DNA of 64,000 nt from Actinacidiphila cocklensis. Lineage in GTDB: Bacteria; Actinomycetota; Actinomycetes; Streptomycetales; Streptomycetaceae. The stretch is taken from NCBI RefSeq assembly GCF_907177275.1, contig NZ_CAJSLV010000068.1, forward strand, positions 17,518 through 81,517. The letters run 5' to 3'. Each line of letters begins with the position of its first letter. The first letter of the stretch is position 1. Below the pieces are notes generated by a model. That model made no database searches. It saw only the letters and a program-made list of their open reading frames with translations, and was not told the DNA's origin. Positions 8,209 through 17,088 of the stretch are shown one piece after another. Made by a program: the position numbers and the translations under genes.

Positions 8209-9418
8209 TCAGCCGACCGTGATGGTCCGAGAGGCCGTGACCGGCGCGAGCGAGTCGGCGCCGGTGTAGGCGCGCATCGAGTCGTTCGCCACCGTCACGG
8301 TCACCGAGCCGCGGCGCAGCGCGGTGAGCGTCCGGGTCAGCGGGTCGTGGATCGCGACCTTGCCCTTGCGGCGGGCCTCCTCGACCGCCTGCTTCCCGCT
8401 GCCGACGGCCAGGCTCGACGAGCCGCCCCAGTCCACCGACATCGGGTAGCGCGGCGGCACCACCCGGGTGCCCGCCGACACGCCCTCGGGCTGCACGATG
8501 CTGCCGGACAGCTGCGCCGTCCCGCCCACCCGCAGCGAGCCGGGCGCGTCGAGCGTGACGGACTGCGCGAAGGCGCGCACGTCGCCCTCCAGCCACTGCC
8601 GGCCCGCGCCCAGGCCCGCGTCGACGGACCAGTCGACCCACCCGGTGAAACCGCCCCGGTCCGGGGTGCCGTACGGGTCCTTGCCCGACGAGGGCAGCAC
8701 CACCTACGGGACGCCCTCGACGCGGTGGACGTCGGCGATCTGGGCGTGCGAGCCGACCGTCGCGGCGCCCTTGCCGGTGCCGTTCCTGAAGTCGGTGAGC
8801 ATCTTCTCCACGAGTGCGGCCTCGTCGCGGTCGCCGAGCTGGCTGGACCTGGTCTCGGCCGGGTCGTCCACCGGGTGGTGGGCGAAGACCAGGACGTTGT
8901 GCACCGAGGGGTCCTTCCTGGCGTCGGCGAGCGCCTGCTGCATCATCGGCAGCTGGTCCCATGCGGTGCCGCGCAGCGACCCCAGCGAGCTGGCGAGCAG
9001 GATGAACCGGGTGCCCTTGTGGTCGAACGTCCGGTACGGCTGCCCGAATTCGCCGGTGAAGTCCGTCAGGTCGGACCGGACGTTGTTCAGGCCGTACGAC
9101 TCGTGGTTGCCCGGCACGTAGTAGCACGGGACCGAACCGGCCGCCGGGTCCGGCGTGCTGTCCGCGGCCGGCTCCTGACCGACCGGGATGAGGTCGCACC
9201 CGGCGTCGGTGAGCACCTTGCGGGCCAGCGCGAGGTCCTGCGGCAGGCCGCGGTCGGTGATGTCGCCGTTGAGGACGATCAGGTCGGGCCTGGTCGTGCG
9301 GATGCGCTCCGTCGGCGAACGCGGCGGCCGGTCCGGCCGCCACCACGGTCGCGGCGGCGAGCACCGCGAACAGCGGCCTCGTACACCGGTGGCTCAGGAC
9401 CCTCGGTCTCAGGTGCAC
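8209..9418 (-). pseudogene. Secreted metallophosphoesterase, broken by an internal stop and a frameshift/deletion
   Basis: A signal peptide (GTG 9418, residues ending AAAFADG) is followed out of frame by a calcineurin-like phosphoesterase domain with LIVLNGDITD, CYYVPGNHESYG, FAHHPVDD and GSHAQIADVH. The signal peptide and catalytic domain are in different frames near 9324 and sequence seems to be missing there. Within the catalytic frame, codon 8706-8704 is TAG where homology-style context (EGVP-stop-VVLPSSG) suggests tyrosine TAC, a single-base change. The downstream 8703-8209 part continues in the same frame as a beta-sandwich tail. Two lesions argue for a true pseudogene rather than one sequencing error. 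Readthrough is conceivable but unsupported. Confidence 0.8.
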
Positions 9419-9651
9419 CTCGGCTGGTAGGGACGCGGAGGCGGCGCCCCCGCCGCCCCCGGTTCCGCCGAGGGCGCGCACTGATCCAAAGGACCGACCG
9501 AGGAGCGCGGGTGACACCGCCTGGAGCACGCAGTGAACCCTGGGGGAAGGAGCGGTGGTCGACCGGTCGGTGGGCGTCCCGGTGCCGAGTCCGGTCCGCC
9601 GCGGGCGGCCGGCACGTGCCCCGCGGCTGCGGGGGCCGCGCCGGCCCGTGC

Positions 9652-10101
9652 TCACCAGGTCTTTCCGGCCTGCTCGCCGATCGTGCGGTTGATCCGGTTG
9701 AAGAAGTTGGTCGTCGCGATCTCCAGGGTGATGGCGGACAGTTGCTTCGGGTCGAAGTGGGCGGCGGCGGTGTCCCAGATCTCGTCGGTCACCCCCGCCG
9801 CGCCGTCCTGGAGCCGGGTGGCGGCCTCGGTCAGCGCGAGTGCGGCCCTCTCCTCGTCGGTGAAGAAGGGGGTGTCGCGCCACGCGACCACGTGGTGCAG
9901 CCGCTCCTCGCTCTCGCCGAGCTTCCGCGCCGACTCGACCGCGGCGAAAACGCACGGGCTGCAGCCGTTGATCTGGCTGGCGCGCAGGTGGACGAGCGAG
10001 AGCAGGCCCGGGGCGACGCCGCCGTCGCCGATCGCCTTGTGGAGGTGCTGGATCGCGGTGATCAGGTCGGGGCTCGGCGCGCTGTTCGTACGTGCTTGCA
10101 T
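9652..10101 (-). CDS. Carboxymuconolactone decarboxylase/AhpD-like protein, probable ECF41 target
   Basis: A 149-residue CMD-domain protein. It contains the redox pair CSPC (ASQINGCSPC) and the following EERLHHVVAWRDTPFF helix. In AhpD-type proteins a histidine normally lies four residues after the second cysteine; here that position is alanine (CVFAAVE), so peroxidase chemistry may be altered. ATG 10101 is preceded by AAGGAG. It is divergent from an ECF41 sigma factor; family knowledge says ECF41 genes commonly control an adjacent carboxymuconolactone decarboxylase, oxidoreductase or epimerase gene. A 230-base gap downstream (9419-9651) shows nothing recognisable. Confidence 0.88.
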   Translation of the reverse strand: MQARTNSAPSPDLITAIQHLHKAIGDGGVAPGLLSLVHLRASQINGCSPCVFAAVESARKLGESEERLHHVVAWRDTPFFTDEERAALALTEAATRLQDGAAGVTDEIWDTAAAHFDPKQLSAITLEIATTNFFNRINRTIGEQAGKTW

Positions 10102-10119
10102 CGGTCCTGCTCCTTCATC

Positions 10120-10182
10120 GGTTACCTGGCCCCGTCCGGGGCCGTCATCACCCATGACGGAGCCGATCGCAGGAAGGTAACC
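10120..10182. promoter_or_regulatory. Nested inverted repeats between the CMD and ECF41 sigma genes
   Basis: The 83-base divergent region holds an outer repeat, GGTTACCT (10120-10127) with AGGTAACC (10175-10182), and an inner one, CCGTCAT (10142-10148) with ATGACGG (10154-10160) around a 5-base centre. The outer right arm abuts the sigma factor ribosome binding site AGGAAGG. The published ECF41 promoter motif (TGTCACA with CGTC) is not obvious. The repeats could bind a regulator or form an mRNA stem; I cannot tell which. Confidence 0.45.
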
Positions 10183-10184
10183 CG

Positions 10185-11096
10185 ATGTCCGACAGCAGCC
10201 CGGCAGACCCGGTGGCCGAGGTGTTCGAGGCGCAGCGCGAGCGGCTGCGCGCGGTCGCCTACCGCATGCTCGGCTCGCACGCCGACGCCGAGGACGCGGT
10301 CCAGGACGCCTGGCTGCGGCTCTGCCGCCAGGACCCGGCGGAGATCGGCAACCTGGCCGGCTGGCTGACCACCGTGGTCGGGCGGATCAGCCTGGACGTC
10401 CTGCGGTCGCGCAGGACCCGGCCGGACGTGTCCTACGACGTCCGGCTGCCCGAGCTGGCGGTGACGCCCGGCGGCGGTCCGGGTCCCGAGGACGACGCGG
10501 CGCTCGCCGAGTCGGTCGGGCTCGCGCTGCTGGTGGTCCTCGACGCGCTGGGGCCGAGCGAGCGGCTGGCGTTCGTGCTGCACGACCTGTTCGCGGTGCC
10601 GTTCGACGAGATCGGCCGGATCCTCGGCAAGTCGACGGCCGCCGCCAAGATGCTCGCCAGCCGCGCCCGCAAGAAGGTGCGGGCGGCCGAGCGGCCGGCG
10701 GGCGCAGGGCGGGAGCAGCGCGAAGTGGTCACGGCCTTCCTGGCGGCGGCCCGCCGCGGCGACTTCGAGGGGCTGCTGCGGGTGCTCGACCCCGAGGTGC
10801 GGTTGACCGTCGACTCCCCCGCGGGGGTGGTGGTCACCCTCGGCGCCACCGCGGTGGCCGGCGGCGCGAAGCTGTCCGCGGGTGCGGCCGGCGGCGGGCG
10901 GGCGGTGCTGGTCGGCGGGCGGCCGGGGGTCGTCTCCTGGCGTACGGACGGCACGCCGCTGGCGGTCCTCGCGTTCACCGTCGCCGGCGGCCGGATCACC
11001 GAGATGACGGTGGTGACGAACCCGGCGCGGCTCGCGCGGATGGACCTGCCGCGTCCGGGACCGGACCTGGGGACCGATCGGGCCGAACTCCCCTGA
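10185..11096 (+). CDS. ECF41-type RNA polymerase sigma factor with SnoaL-like C-terminal domain
   Basis: A 303-residue sigma factor. Region 2 is VAYRMLGSHADAEDAVQDAW, region 4 is LGPSERLAFVLHDLFAVPFD with EIGRILGKSTAAAKMLASRA, and an extra domain of about 115 residues (VVTAFLAAARRGDFEGLLRV to the C terminus) resembles SnoaL. This extension is the mark of ECF41 factors and, from family knowledge, replaces an anti-sigma factor by tuning activity from within the same protein. ATG 10185 follows AGGAAGG. Divergent from its probable target, the CMD gene. Confidence 0.9.
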   Translation: MSDSSPADPVAEVFEAQRERLRAVAYRMLGSHADAEDAVQDAWLRLCRQDPAEIGNLAGWLTTVVGRISLDVLRSRRTRPDVSYDVRLPELAVTPGGGPGPEDDAALAESVGLALLVVLDALGPSERLAFVLHDLFAVPFDEIGRILGKSTAAAKMLASRARKKVRAAERPAGAGREQREVVTAFLAAARRGDFEGLLRVLDPEVRLTVDSPAGVVVTLGATAVAGGAKLSAGAAGGGRAVLVGGRPGVVSWRTDGTPLAVLAFTVAGGRITEMTVVTNPARLARMDLPRPGPDLGTDRAELP

Positions 11097-11191
11097 TTCA
11101 CACGTGTACATGACGATTGTTCACGCGGGCGTCAACCGCCGGAAAGGAACGGTCCTCATCGCATCCGTTGCCCTGTACATCAATATGGATC

Positions 11192-14100
11192 ATGAGACTT
11201 CAGAAGAAGGCCCGCTGGGCGGCTGTGGCGGCGATCGCCGCGGCCGCGACGGCGTTCGGCCTGGTGGGAGCGGACAACGGGGGCGGGTCGGCCGCGGCGG
11301 CGAGCACCGGCCAGCGGTACTCCGCCGCGTGCCCGGCCGCGGACGCGGTCAGCCCCGCGCTGGACAGCAACCTGATCGCCAACCCCGGCGCCGAGCACTT
11401 CACGGCGGTCACCGACCTCGGCGCACCCGCCGGTGACACGCAGTACGTCCCGGACTGCTGGGAGGCGTCCTCCCCGATGGACGCGCCGGGCGCCGTCCTG
11501 GAGTCGTACGCGTCGTCGACTCCCGGCCAGTCCGGCGGCCGCACCTTCTACGGCGGCTACGACTACGAGTCCCCGCAGGTCTCGGTCGTGGGCGTCACCA
11601 CGACGGCCACCCAGATGATCGACGTCAGCGCGCTGGACGCGGGCGGGAAGTCGTTCACGCTGACCGGTGCGATCGGCGGGTACACGACCCAGGCCGACTA
11701 CGCGACGGTCACCGCCGCGTTCCAGGACGCGCAGGGCGCCGCCCTGGGCTCCGCGGCCATCGGCCCGGTCAACGCCGCCCAGCGCGGCAGCGTCACCAGC
11801 CTCGTCCCCGAGGCGGCGGTCGGCACCGTACCGGCCGGCACCGCCAAGGTCGTGGTCACGGTCGCGTCGACCGGTGTCAGCGCCGGCTACGGCATCGACG
11901 GCCGGGCCGACAGCCTGAACCTGACCATCGCCTCGGGCAGCAGCGGCCAGCACTACACCGCGCCCTGCCCGGCCGCCGACCAGGTCGCCCCGGCACTGAA
12001 CGCCAACCTGATCGCCAACCCCGGGGCCGAGGACTTCACCGACGCCACCGCGCTCGGCGCGCCCGACGGCGACGACCGGACCGTCGCGAACTGCTGGACC
12101 AGCACCTCCCCGCTCAACGCACCGGACGGCACACAGGAGTCGCGCCCGTCGACGTACCCGGGGGTGACCGGCGGGCGGGTCTTCTACGGCGGCACCAACC
12201 CCGGCACCGTCCAGGTCGCGGGCGTGGTCACCACCGGCACCCAGCTGATCGACGTCAGCTCCCTGAAGCCGGACGGCCAGCCGTTCAAGCTGACCGGTGA
12301 GGTCGGCGGCTACTCGACGCAGAGCGACTACGCGCAGGTCGTCGCGACCTTCCAGGACGCCGGCGGCGCGAGCCTGGGCACCGCGGGCATCGGCCCGGCC
12401 ACCACCGCCCAGCGCGGCGGCACCTCCGAGCTGCTGACCGACGGCACCTACGGCGTGGTCCCGCCCGGGACCAAGAAGGTCCTGGTCACCATCATCACGG
12501 TGGCCGTCGACAGCGGCGCCGACAGCGACGGCGCGGCCGACAACCTGAACCTGACGATCGGTCTGAAGGCCGCGGGCCAGAGCTACACCGCGCCCTGCCC
12601 GGCCGCCGACCAGGTCACCCCGGCGCTGAACGCCAACCTGATCGCCAACCCCGGCGCCGAGGACTGGACCGCCGCGACCGCGCTGGGCGCCCCGCTGGGC
12701 GACGACCAGACCGTCGCCGACTGCTGGACCAGCACCTCGCCGCTCAATCCGCCCGACGGCACGCAGGAGTCGCGCACCTCGACGTACCCGGGGGTGACCG
12801 GCAGCCGGGTCTTCTACGGCGGCACCAACCCCAGCACCGTCTCGATCCCGGGCGTCACCACCTCGGGCATCCAGTCGATCGACGTCAGTGCGCTGGACAC
12901 CGACGGCCAGCCCTTCAGCCTGTCGGGCGACCTCGGCGGCTACTCCACGCAGAGCGACTACGCGACCGTCACCGCCGCGTTCCAGGACGCCAAGGGCGCC
13001 ACCGTCGGCACCGCGGTCATCGGCCCGGTCACCGCGGGCCAGCGCAACAACATCTCCAGCCTGGTCCACCAGGCCTGGCACGGCACCGTGCCGAACGGCA
13101 CCGAGAAGGTGCTGGTCACGATCGCCACGGTCGGCGTCAGCAGCGGCGCGAACAGCGACGGCACCGCCGACGACGTCAACCTGACGATCGGTTCGAGCGC
13201 GGCACCGTCAGGACCGATCCTGCAGACGATGCACTACACCTCGGTGGGCGACGACGCGGGCACCCATGTGGACCCGGGCTCCGGCGCGGTCGTCCCCAAC
13301 GTCACCCCTGGCTCGCTCTACCGCCCGGCGGGCCTGTCCGTGCTCAGCGGCTCGGTCTACGTGTCGAACACCGGTGACAACGTGGTCGCCAGGCTGCGGG
13401 ACGGCGGCACCTCGATCCTGGCCGGCGACCTGGAGGGCTCGGGCGAGAAGGGCGACGGCGGCAAGGCCGACGCGGCCACGATGTACCAGCCGGCCGGCAC
13501 CGCGGTGGACGCCGACGGCAACGTCTTCATCGCCGACAGCGGCGACAACGTCGTCCGCGAGGTCACGGCAGGCGGCGTCATCCAGCGCTTCGCGGGCAGC
13601 GGCACCGCGGGCAGCAGGCTGTCCCTGAGCGCCCGTTCGGTCCAGCTGGACCACCCGGGTGCGGTCGCGGTCAGCGCGGCGAAGAACGTCTACATCTGCG
13701 ACACCCACAACAACCGGGTGCTCGTGGTGTCCCCGAAGCAGCTCGTCATCGGGGTGATCGGCACCGGCGGCGCCGGGTACTCCGGCGACGGAAGGCCTGC
13801 CGCGCTCTCCCGGCTCAACCAGCCGACCGGCCTCGCGCTCGACGCGAAGAGCAACCTCTACATCGCCGACTCGGCCAACAACGTGATCCGCCGGGTGGAC
13901 GCCAGGACCGGGGTCATCACCACGGTCGCGGGCAACTACGCGGCAGGCCGGGCGCACGACGGACTCGGCGGCTTCTCCGGCGACGGCGGCGCCGCGACCG
14001 CCGCGCAGCTCAACGACCCGCAGGGGGTGGCCGTCGACGGTGCGGGAGACCTCTTCGTGGCCGACACCTTCAACAACGCGATCCGCGAGATCACCCCGGA

Positions 14101-14323
14101 CGGGATCATCACGACCGTGGTGAACTCCTCGGCCCTGCCCGGCGGGGAGAGCAGCGGCGCGGCCCCGGCCGCCTCGAAGCTGCACACCCCGCAGGCGGTG
14201 GCCGTCGACCCGGCCACGAACTTCCTCTACATCGCGGACACGCACAACAACGCCGTCGCGCAGGTACTCGGCGTCGCGCGCCCCGGCGCCGCGGCGGGGC
14301 CGGTGGCCCCCGCGACGTCCTGA
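11192..14323 (+). CDS. Large secreted protein: three ~210-residue repeats followed by an NHL-repeat propeller
   Basis: Counting from ATG 11192 the product is 1043 residues. After a signal peptide (RLQKKARW then alanine-rich core) three homologous units follow, starting near 11313, 11948 and 12578, each opening with a Y-x-A-x-CPAAD motif, then LIANPGAE, and ending near LNLTI. Their shape (beta-rich, LIANPGAE, FYGG) resembles extracellular carbohydrate- or ligand-binding modules of the DUF/CBM type, but I do not recognise the family. The last 370 residues contain about five or six NHL repeats (GNVFIADSGDNVVREV, NVYICDTHNNRVLVV, NLYIADSANNVIRRV, DLFVADTFNNAIREI) and probably form a six-bladed propeller. 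ATG 11192 has only a weak ribosome binding site; TTG 11168 behind GGAAAGGAACGG is an alternative. The phospholipase C-like gene follows 30 bases later. Confidence 0.8.
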   Translation: MRLQKKARWAAVAAIAAAATAFGLVGADNGGGSAAAASTGQRYSAACPAADAVSPALDSNLIANPGAEHFTAVTDLGAPAGDTQYVPDCWEASSPMDAPGAVLESYASSTPGQSGGRTFYGGYDYESPQVSVVGVTTTATQMIDVSALDAGGKSFTLTGAIGGYTTQADYATVTAAFQDAQGAALGSAAIGPVNAAQRGSVTSLVPEAAVGTVPAGTAKVVVTVASTGVSAGYGIDGRADSLNLTIASGSSGQHYTAPCPAADQVAPALNANLIANPGAEDFTDATALGAPDGDDRTVANCWTSTSPLNAPDGTQESRPSTYPGVTGGRVFYGGTNPGTVQVAGVVTTGTQLIDVSSLKPDGQPFKLTGEVGGYSTQSDYAQVVATFQDAGGASLGTAGIGPATTAQRGGTSELLTDGTYGVVPPGTKKVLVTIITVAVDSGADSDGAADNLNLTIGLKAAGQSYTAPCPAADQVTPALNANLIANPGAEDWTAATALGAPLGDDQTVADCWTSTSPLNPPDGTQESRTSTYPGVTGSRVFYGGTNPSTVSIPGVTTSGIQSIDVSALDTDGQPFSLSGDLGGYSTQSDYATVTAAFQDAKGATVGTAVIGPVTAGQRNNISSLVHQAWHGTVPNGTEKVLVTIATVGVSSGANSDGTADDVNLTIGSSAAPSGPILQTMHYTSVGDDAGTHVDPGSGAVVPNVTPGSLYRPAGLSVLSGSVYVSNTGDNVVARLRDGGTSILAGDLEGSGEKGDGGKADAATMYQPAGTAVDADGNVFIADSGDNVVREVTAGGVIQRFAGSGTAGSRLSLSARSVQLDHPGAVAVSAAKNVYICDTHNNRVLVVSPKQLVIGVIGTGGAGYSGDGRPAALSRLNQPTGLALDAKSNLYIADSANNVIRRVDARTGVITTVAGNYAAGRAHDGLGGFSGDGGAATAAQLNDPQGVAVDGAGDLFVADTFNNAIREITPDGIITTVVNSSALPGGESSGAAPAASKLHTPQAVAVDPATNFLYIADTHNNAVAQVLGVARPGAAAGPVAPATS

Positions 14324-14353
14324 CCCGGCCCCACGAGACGAAGAAGAGAGACG

Positions 14354-15922
14354 ATGAGCACCACCGATTCCTCCCGTCCGGGCCTTTCCCGGCGCCGGTT
14401 CGTCAGCACCGCGGCGGCACTCGCCGGCGCCGCCGGCATGGCCGGCGTGCTGCCGGAGAGCCTCGCGCGGGCCGCGACCGCAAGCCCGTCCAAGGGCAGC
14501 CTCTCCGACATCAAGCACGTCGTGTACGTGATGATGGAGAACCGCTCCTTCGACCACTACTTCGGCACCTTCCCCGGCGCGCGCGGCTTCAGCGACCGCA
14601 CCGCGATCCGGCTGCCGAACGGCAACTCCGTCTTCCAGCAGCCCGATCCGGCCAACCCGGACGGCTACCTGGAGCCCTTCCACATGTCCACCATCACCAC
14701 CGGCGCCGCCGCGATCCCCTCGCTGTCGCACGACTGGCGCGACCAGCACGCCTCGTGGAACAACGGCGCGATGGACGGCTGGCTGACCACCCACCTCGCC
14801 TCGGACGGCCAGGTCAACGGGTCGTACACGATGGGCTACTTCACCCGGGAGGACATCCCCTTCCACTGGGCGCTCGCCGAGTCCTTCACGCTGCTCGACA
14901 ACTACCACTGCTCGGTCCTCGGCCCGACGGACCCCAACCGGCTGGTGTGGATGTCGGGCACCAACGACCCGCAGGGCACGTTCGGCGGCCCCTGCCTGGA
15001 GACGGTCACGCCCAACGCGTTGACCTACCCGTCGGCCGCGGAGATCCTGCACAGCGCCGGCTACAGCGTCAAGACGTACTTCTCCGGCGCGACCAGCGGC
15101 TTCAACGTCTTCGGCTGGTTCGCCAACTTCAAGGACAAGGCGACCCTGCCGGTCGCGCTGTACAACTCCGTCATGACCGGCGGCACGCTGTACGGCACCG
15201 GCGCCCCCGGGCAGGTCGGCAACGCGACCAGCCCGACCCCGGCGGCCGACCCGGCGCTCGCCTTCGAGGAGGACTGCGCCAACGGCGTACTCGCCGACGT
15301 GTCCTGGCTGTTCATGCCGAGCGAGGCCGACGAGCACCCGCCGAACCTGCCCGCCGCCGGCGCGCAGTACCTCGCCTCCAAGCTGGAGGCGCTGGCCGCC
15401 AACGAGGAGCTGTGGAACTCGACGGTCTTCGTCCTGAACTACGACGAGAACGACGGCTTCTTCGACCACGTCCCGCCGCCGGTCCCCGACCAGCGCAAGT
15501 ACCCCGAGGAGTTCGTGACACTGCCCTCCCCGAAGGGCACGCCCGGCGGCGGGCTGCCGGTCGGCGCCGGTTTCCGGGTGCCGTGCATCATCGTGTCCCC
15601 GTGGACCGTGGGCGGCCGGATCTTCTCCGAGGTCTCCGACCACACCTCGGGGCTGCAGTTCGTCGAGACGATCACCGCGGCGGGCGGCCTGTCGGGCCAC
15701 GGTCCTGTGACGTTCACGCCGATCAGCAAGTGGCGGCGGCGCACCTTCGGTGACTTCTCCGGGGCGCTGCACCTGCACGACCGCAAACCGGCCCCGGCCA
15801 ACCCGCAGTTCGACGCCTCCACCACGGCGGCCAACCTGGCCGCCCAGGCCACCGCCGCGACCCAGCCCATGCCCGCCCGTCCCGGTGCGACCCAGCACAT
15901 GCCGAGCCAGCAACAGAACTGA
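14354..15922 (+). CDS. Tat-exported phospholipase C/acid phosphatase-like phosphoesterase
   Basis: A 522-residue enzyme of the bacterial phospholipase C / AcpA phosphoesterase superfamily. The N terminus carries a Tat signal (LSRRRFVSTAAALAG). The metal/nucleophile motif VVYVMMENRSFDHYFG lies at about residues 56-71, with TREDIPFHWALAESFTLLDN and VLNYDENDGFFDHV as further conserved stretches. Family members cleave phosphocholine or phosphate monoesters outside the cell. It follows the NHL protein in the same direction with a 30-base gap, so the two are probably one operon and may act on the same surface polymer or lipid. A strong hairpin ends the unit. Confidence 0.9.
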   Translation: MSTTDSSRPGLSRRRFVSTAAALAGAAGMAGVLPESLARAATASPSKGSLSDIKHVVYVMMENRSFDHYFGTFPGARGFSDRTAIRLPNGNSVFQQPDPANPDGYLEPFHMSTITTGAAAIPSLSHDWRDQHASWNNGAMDGWLTTHLASDGQVNGSYTMGYFTREDIPFHWALAESFTLLDNYHCSVLGPTDPNRLVWMSGTNDPQGTFGGPCLETVTPNALTYPSAAEILHSAGYSVKTYFSGATSGFNVFGWFANFKDKATLPVALYNSVMTGGTLYGTGAPGQVGNATSPTPAADPALAFEEDCANGVLADVSWLFMPSEADEHPPNLPAAGAQYLASKLEALAANEELWNSTVFVLNYDENDGFFDHVPPPVPDQRKYPEEFVTLPSPKGTPGGGLPVGAGFRVPCIIVSPWTVGGRIFSEVSDHTSGLQFVETITAAGGLSGHGPVTFTPISKWRRRTFGDFSGALHLHDRKPAPANPQFDASTTAANLAAQATAATQPMPARPGATQHMPSQQQN

Positions 15923-15944
15923 CACCCCGTCACCGACGCGGAAC

Positions 15945-15973
15945 AGGGCCGCCCGCCACCGGTGGGCGGCCCT
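15945..15973. terminator. Bidirectional terminator hairpin
   Basis: AGGGCCGCCC (15945-15954) pairs with GGGCGGCCCT (15964-15973); the loop itself contains a self-complementary CACCGGTG. It sits between the convergent phosphoesterase and LacI genes and can serve both. Confidence 0.8.
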
Positions 15974-17008
15974 TCACGCCCCCGGGCCTGCGGGGCCGGT
16001 GCTGGAGCGGACGACCAGCGTCGGCTCCACCGATGCGGGGGCGGGAGCCGCGGCGGGGTCGGCCAGGTGGCGCATCAGATGGGACACCGCCAGCGCGCCC
16101 AGCTCGGCGAAGGGCTGGGACACCGTGGTCAGGGGCGGCGAGCAGTACTCCGCCAGCGGGATGTCGTCGACGCCGACGACCGAGATGTCGGCCGGGACCC
16201 GCCTGCCGAGTTCGTGCAGCGCGCGGACCACCCCGAAGGCCATCTCGTCGCTCGCGGCGAAGATCGCGGTGACGTCGGGAATCCTGCCCAGGATGAGCCC
16301 GCCGCGGTAGCCGGACGCCGGTGACCAGTCACCCTCGATCTGCGGCGGCACCGTCCTGCCCGCCGCCTCCAGCGTGTCGCGCCAGCCGCGCAGCCGGCTG
16401 GCCGCGTCCAGCCACTCCCCGGGCCCCGCCAGGTGCCAGACCGTCTCGTGGCCGAGGTCGAGCAGGTGACGGGTCGCCAGCCGGGCGGCCAGCGTCTGGT
16501 CGACGGCGACGACCTCGGTGGCGGGCGTGCGCGAGCCGTCGATGGTCACGGTGGGCAGGGCGCCGGTGAGCCGCTCGATCCGCCGGCTGACCTGGATGAG
16601 CGGCACCGCCAGCACGAATCCCTCGACGCCCTGGTCGGCCAGCCGCGACATCGCGCCCTCGACGGCGGAGGTGTCCAGGGATTCGGTGGTGGCCGCGGCG
16701 ACGGAGAAGCCCGCCTCCGACGCGGCCCGCTCGATGCCGTACATCAGGCTGGTGCGCGAGTAGTACCCGGTCCGCAGCGACACGACCCCGATGGTGAGGC
16801 TGCGGCCGGAGGACAGCACCCGGGCCGCGTCGTTCTTGCGGTAGCCCAGCTGCTCTGCGGCGGCCAGCACCTTGGCCCGGGTCCCGGCCTGCACGTTGGG
16901 GTGGCCGCGCAGCGCCCGTGACACGGTCTGCGGGGAGACCCCCGCCACGCGCGCCACGTCGGCCATCGCCACCCGGCCGTGCCGCGCCGCCGCTGTCCGG
17001 TGCTCCAT
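15974..17008 (-). CDS. LacI-family transcriptional repressor
   Basis: A 344-residue regulator. The HTH is MADVARVAGVSPQTVSRALR (about residues 15-34), the hinge region follows with VLSSGRSLTIGVVS, and the C-terminal effector domain includes AIFAASDEMAFGVVRALHEL, ISVVGVDDIPLAEY and PPLTTVSQP. ATG 17008 has AGGGGA at a suitable distance. It is followed on the same strand (upstream) by the Rieske gene, about 80 bases away. LacI-type palindromes lie upstream of the pectate lyase (20042) and GH12 (37625) genes; this repressor is a candidate for binding them, which is inference. Confidence 0.92.
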   Translation of the reverse strand: MEHRTAAARHGRVAMADVARVAGVSPQTVSRALRGHPNVQAGTRAKVLAAAEQLGYRKNDAARVLSSGRSLTIGVVSLRTGYYSRTSLMYGIERAASEAGFSVAAATTESLDTSAVEGAMSRLADQGVEGFVLAVPLIQVSRRIERLTGALPTVTIDGSRTPATEVVAVDQTLAARLATRHLLDLGHETVWHLAGPGEWLDAASRLRGWRDTLEAAGRTVPPQIEGDWSPASGYRGGLILGRIPDVTAIFAASDEMAFGVVRALHELGRRVPADISVVGVDDIPLAEYCSPPLTTVSQPFAELGALAVSHLMRHLADPAAAPAPASVEPTLVVRSSTGPAGPGA

Positions 17009-17028
17009 CTGCCGCGTCCCCTGTCTGT

Positions 17029-17049
17029 CGCCGCGATGGTAACGCGGCG
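17029..17049 (-). promoter_or_regulatory. Inverted repeat upstream of LacI gene
   Basis: CGCCGCG (17029-17035) and CGCGGCG (17043-17049) flank a 7-base centre, 21 bases before the LacI start. It could be an autoregulatory operator or a terminator for the Rieske gene. There is no T-run. Confidence 0.35.
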
Positions 17050-17088
17050 GCACGCGCGGGAGGCGGCGGCCCTGGGCGGGGGCCGAGC

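Noticed and set aside
7962..8222. Valine/alanine-rich open frames across the GTCGCA repeat
   Set aside because: Composition is produced by the hexanucleotide repeat and the region ends in a terminator hairpin; no start signal or homology.
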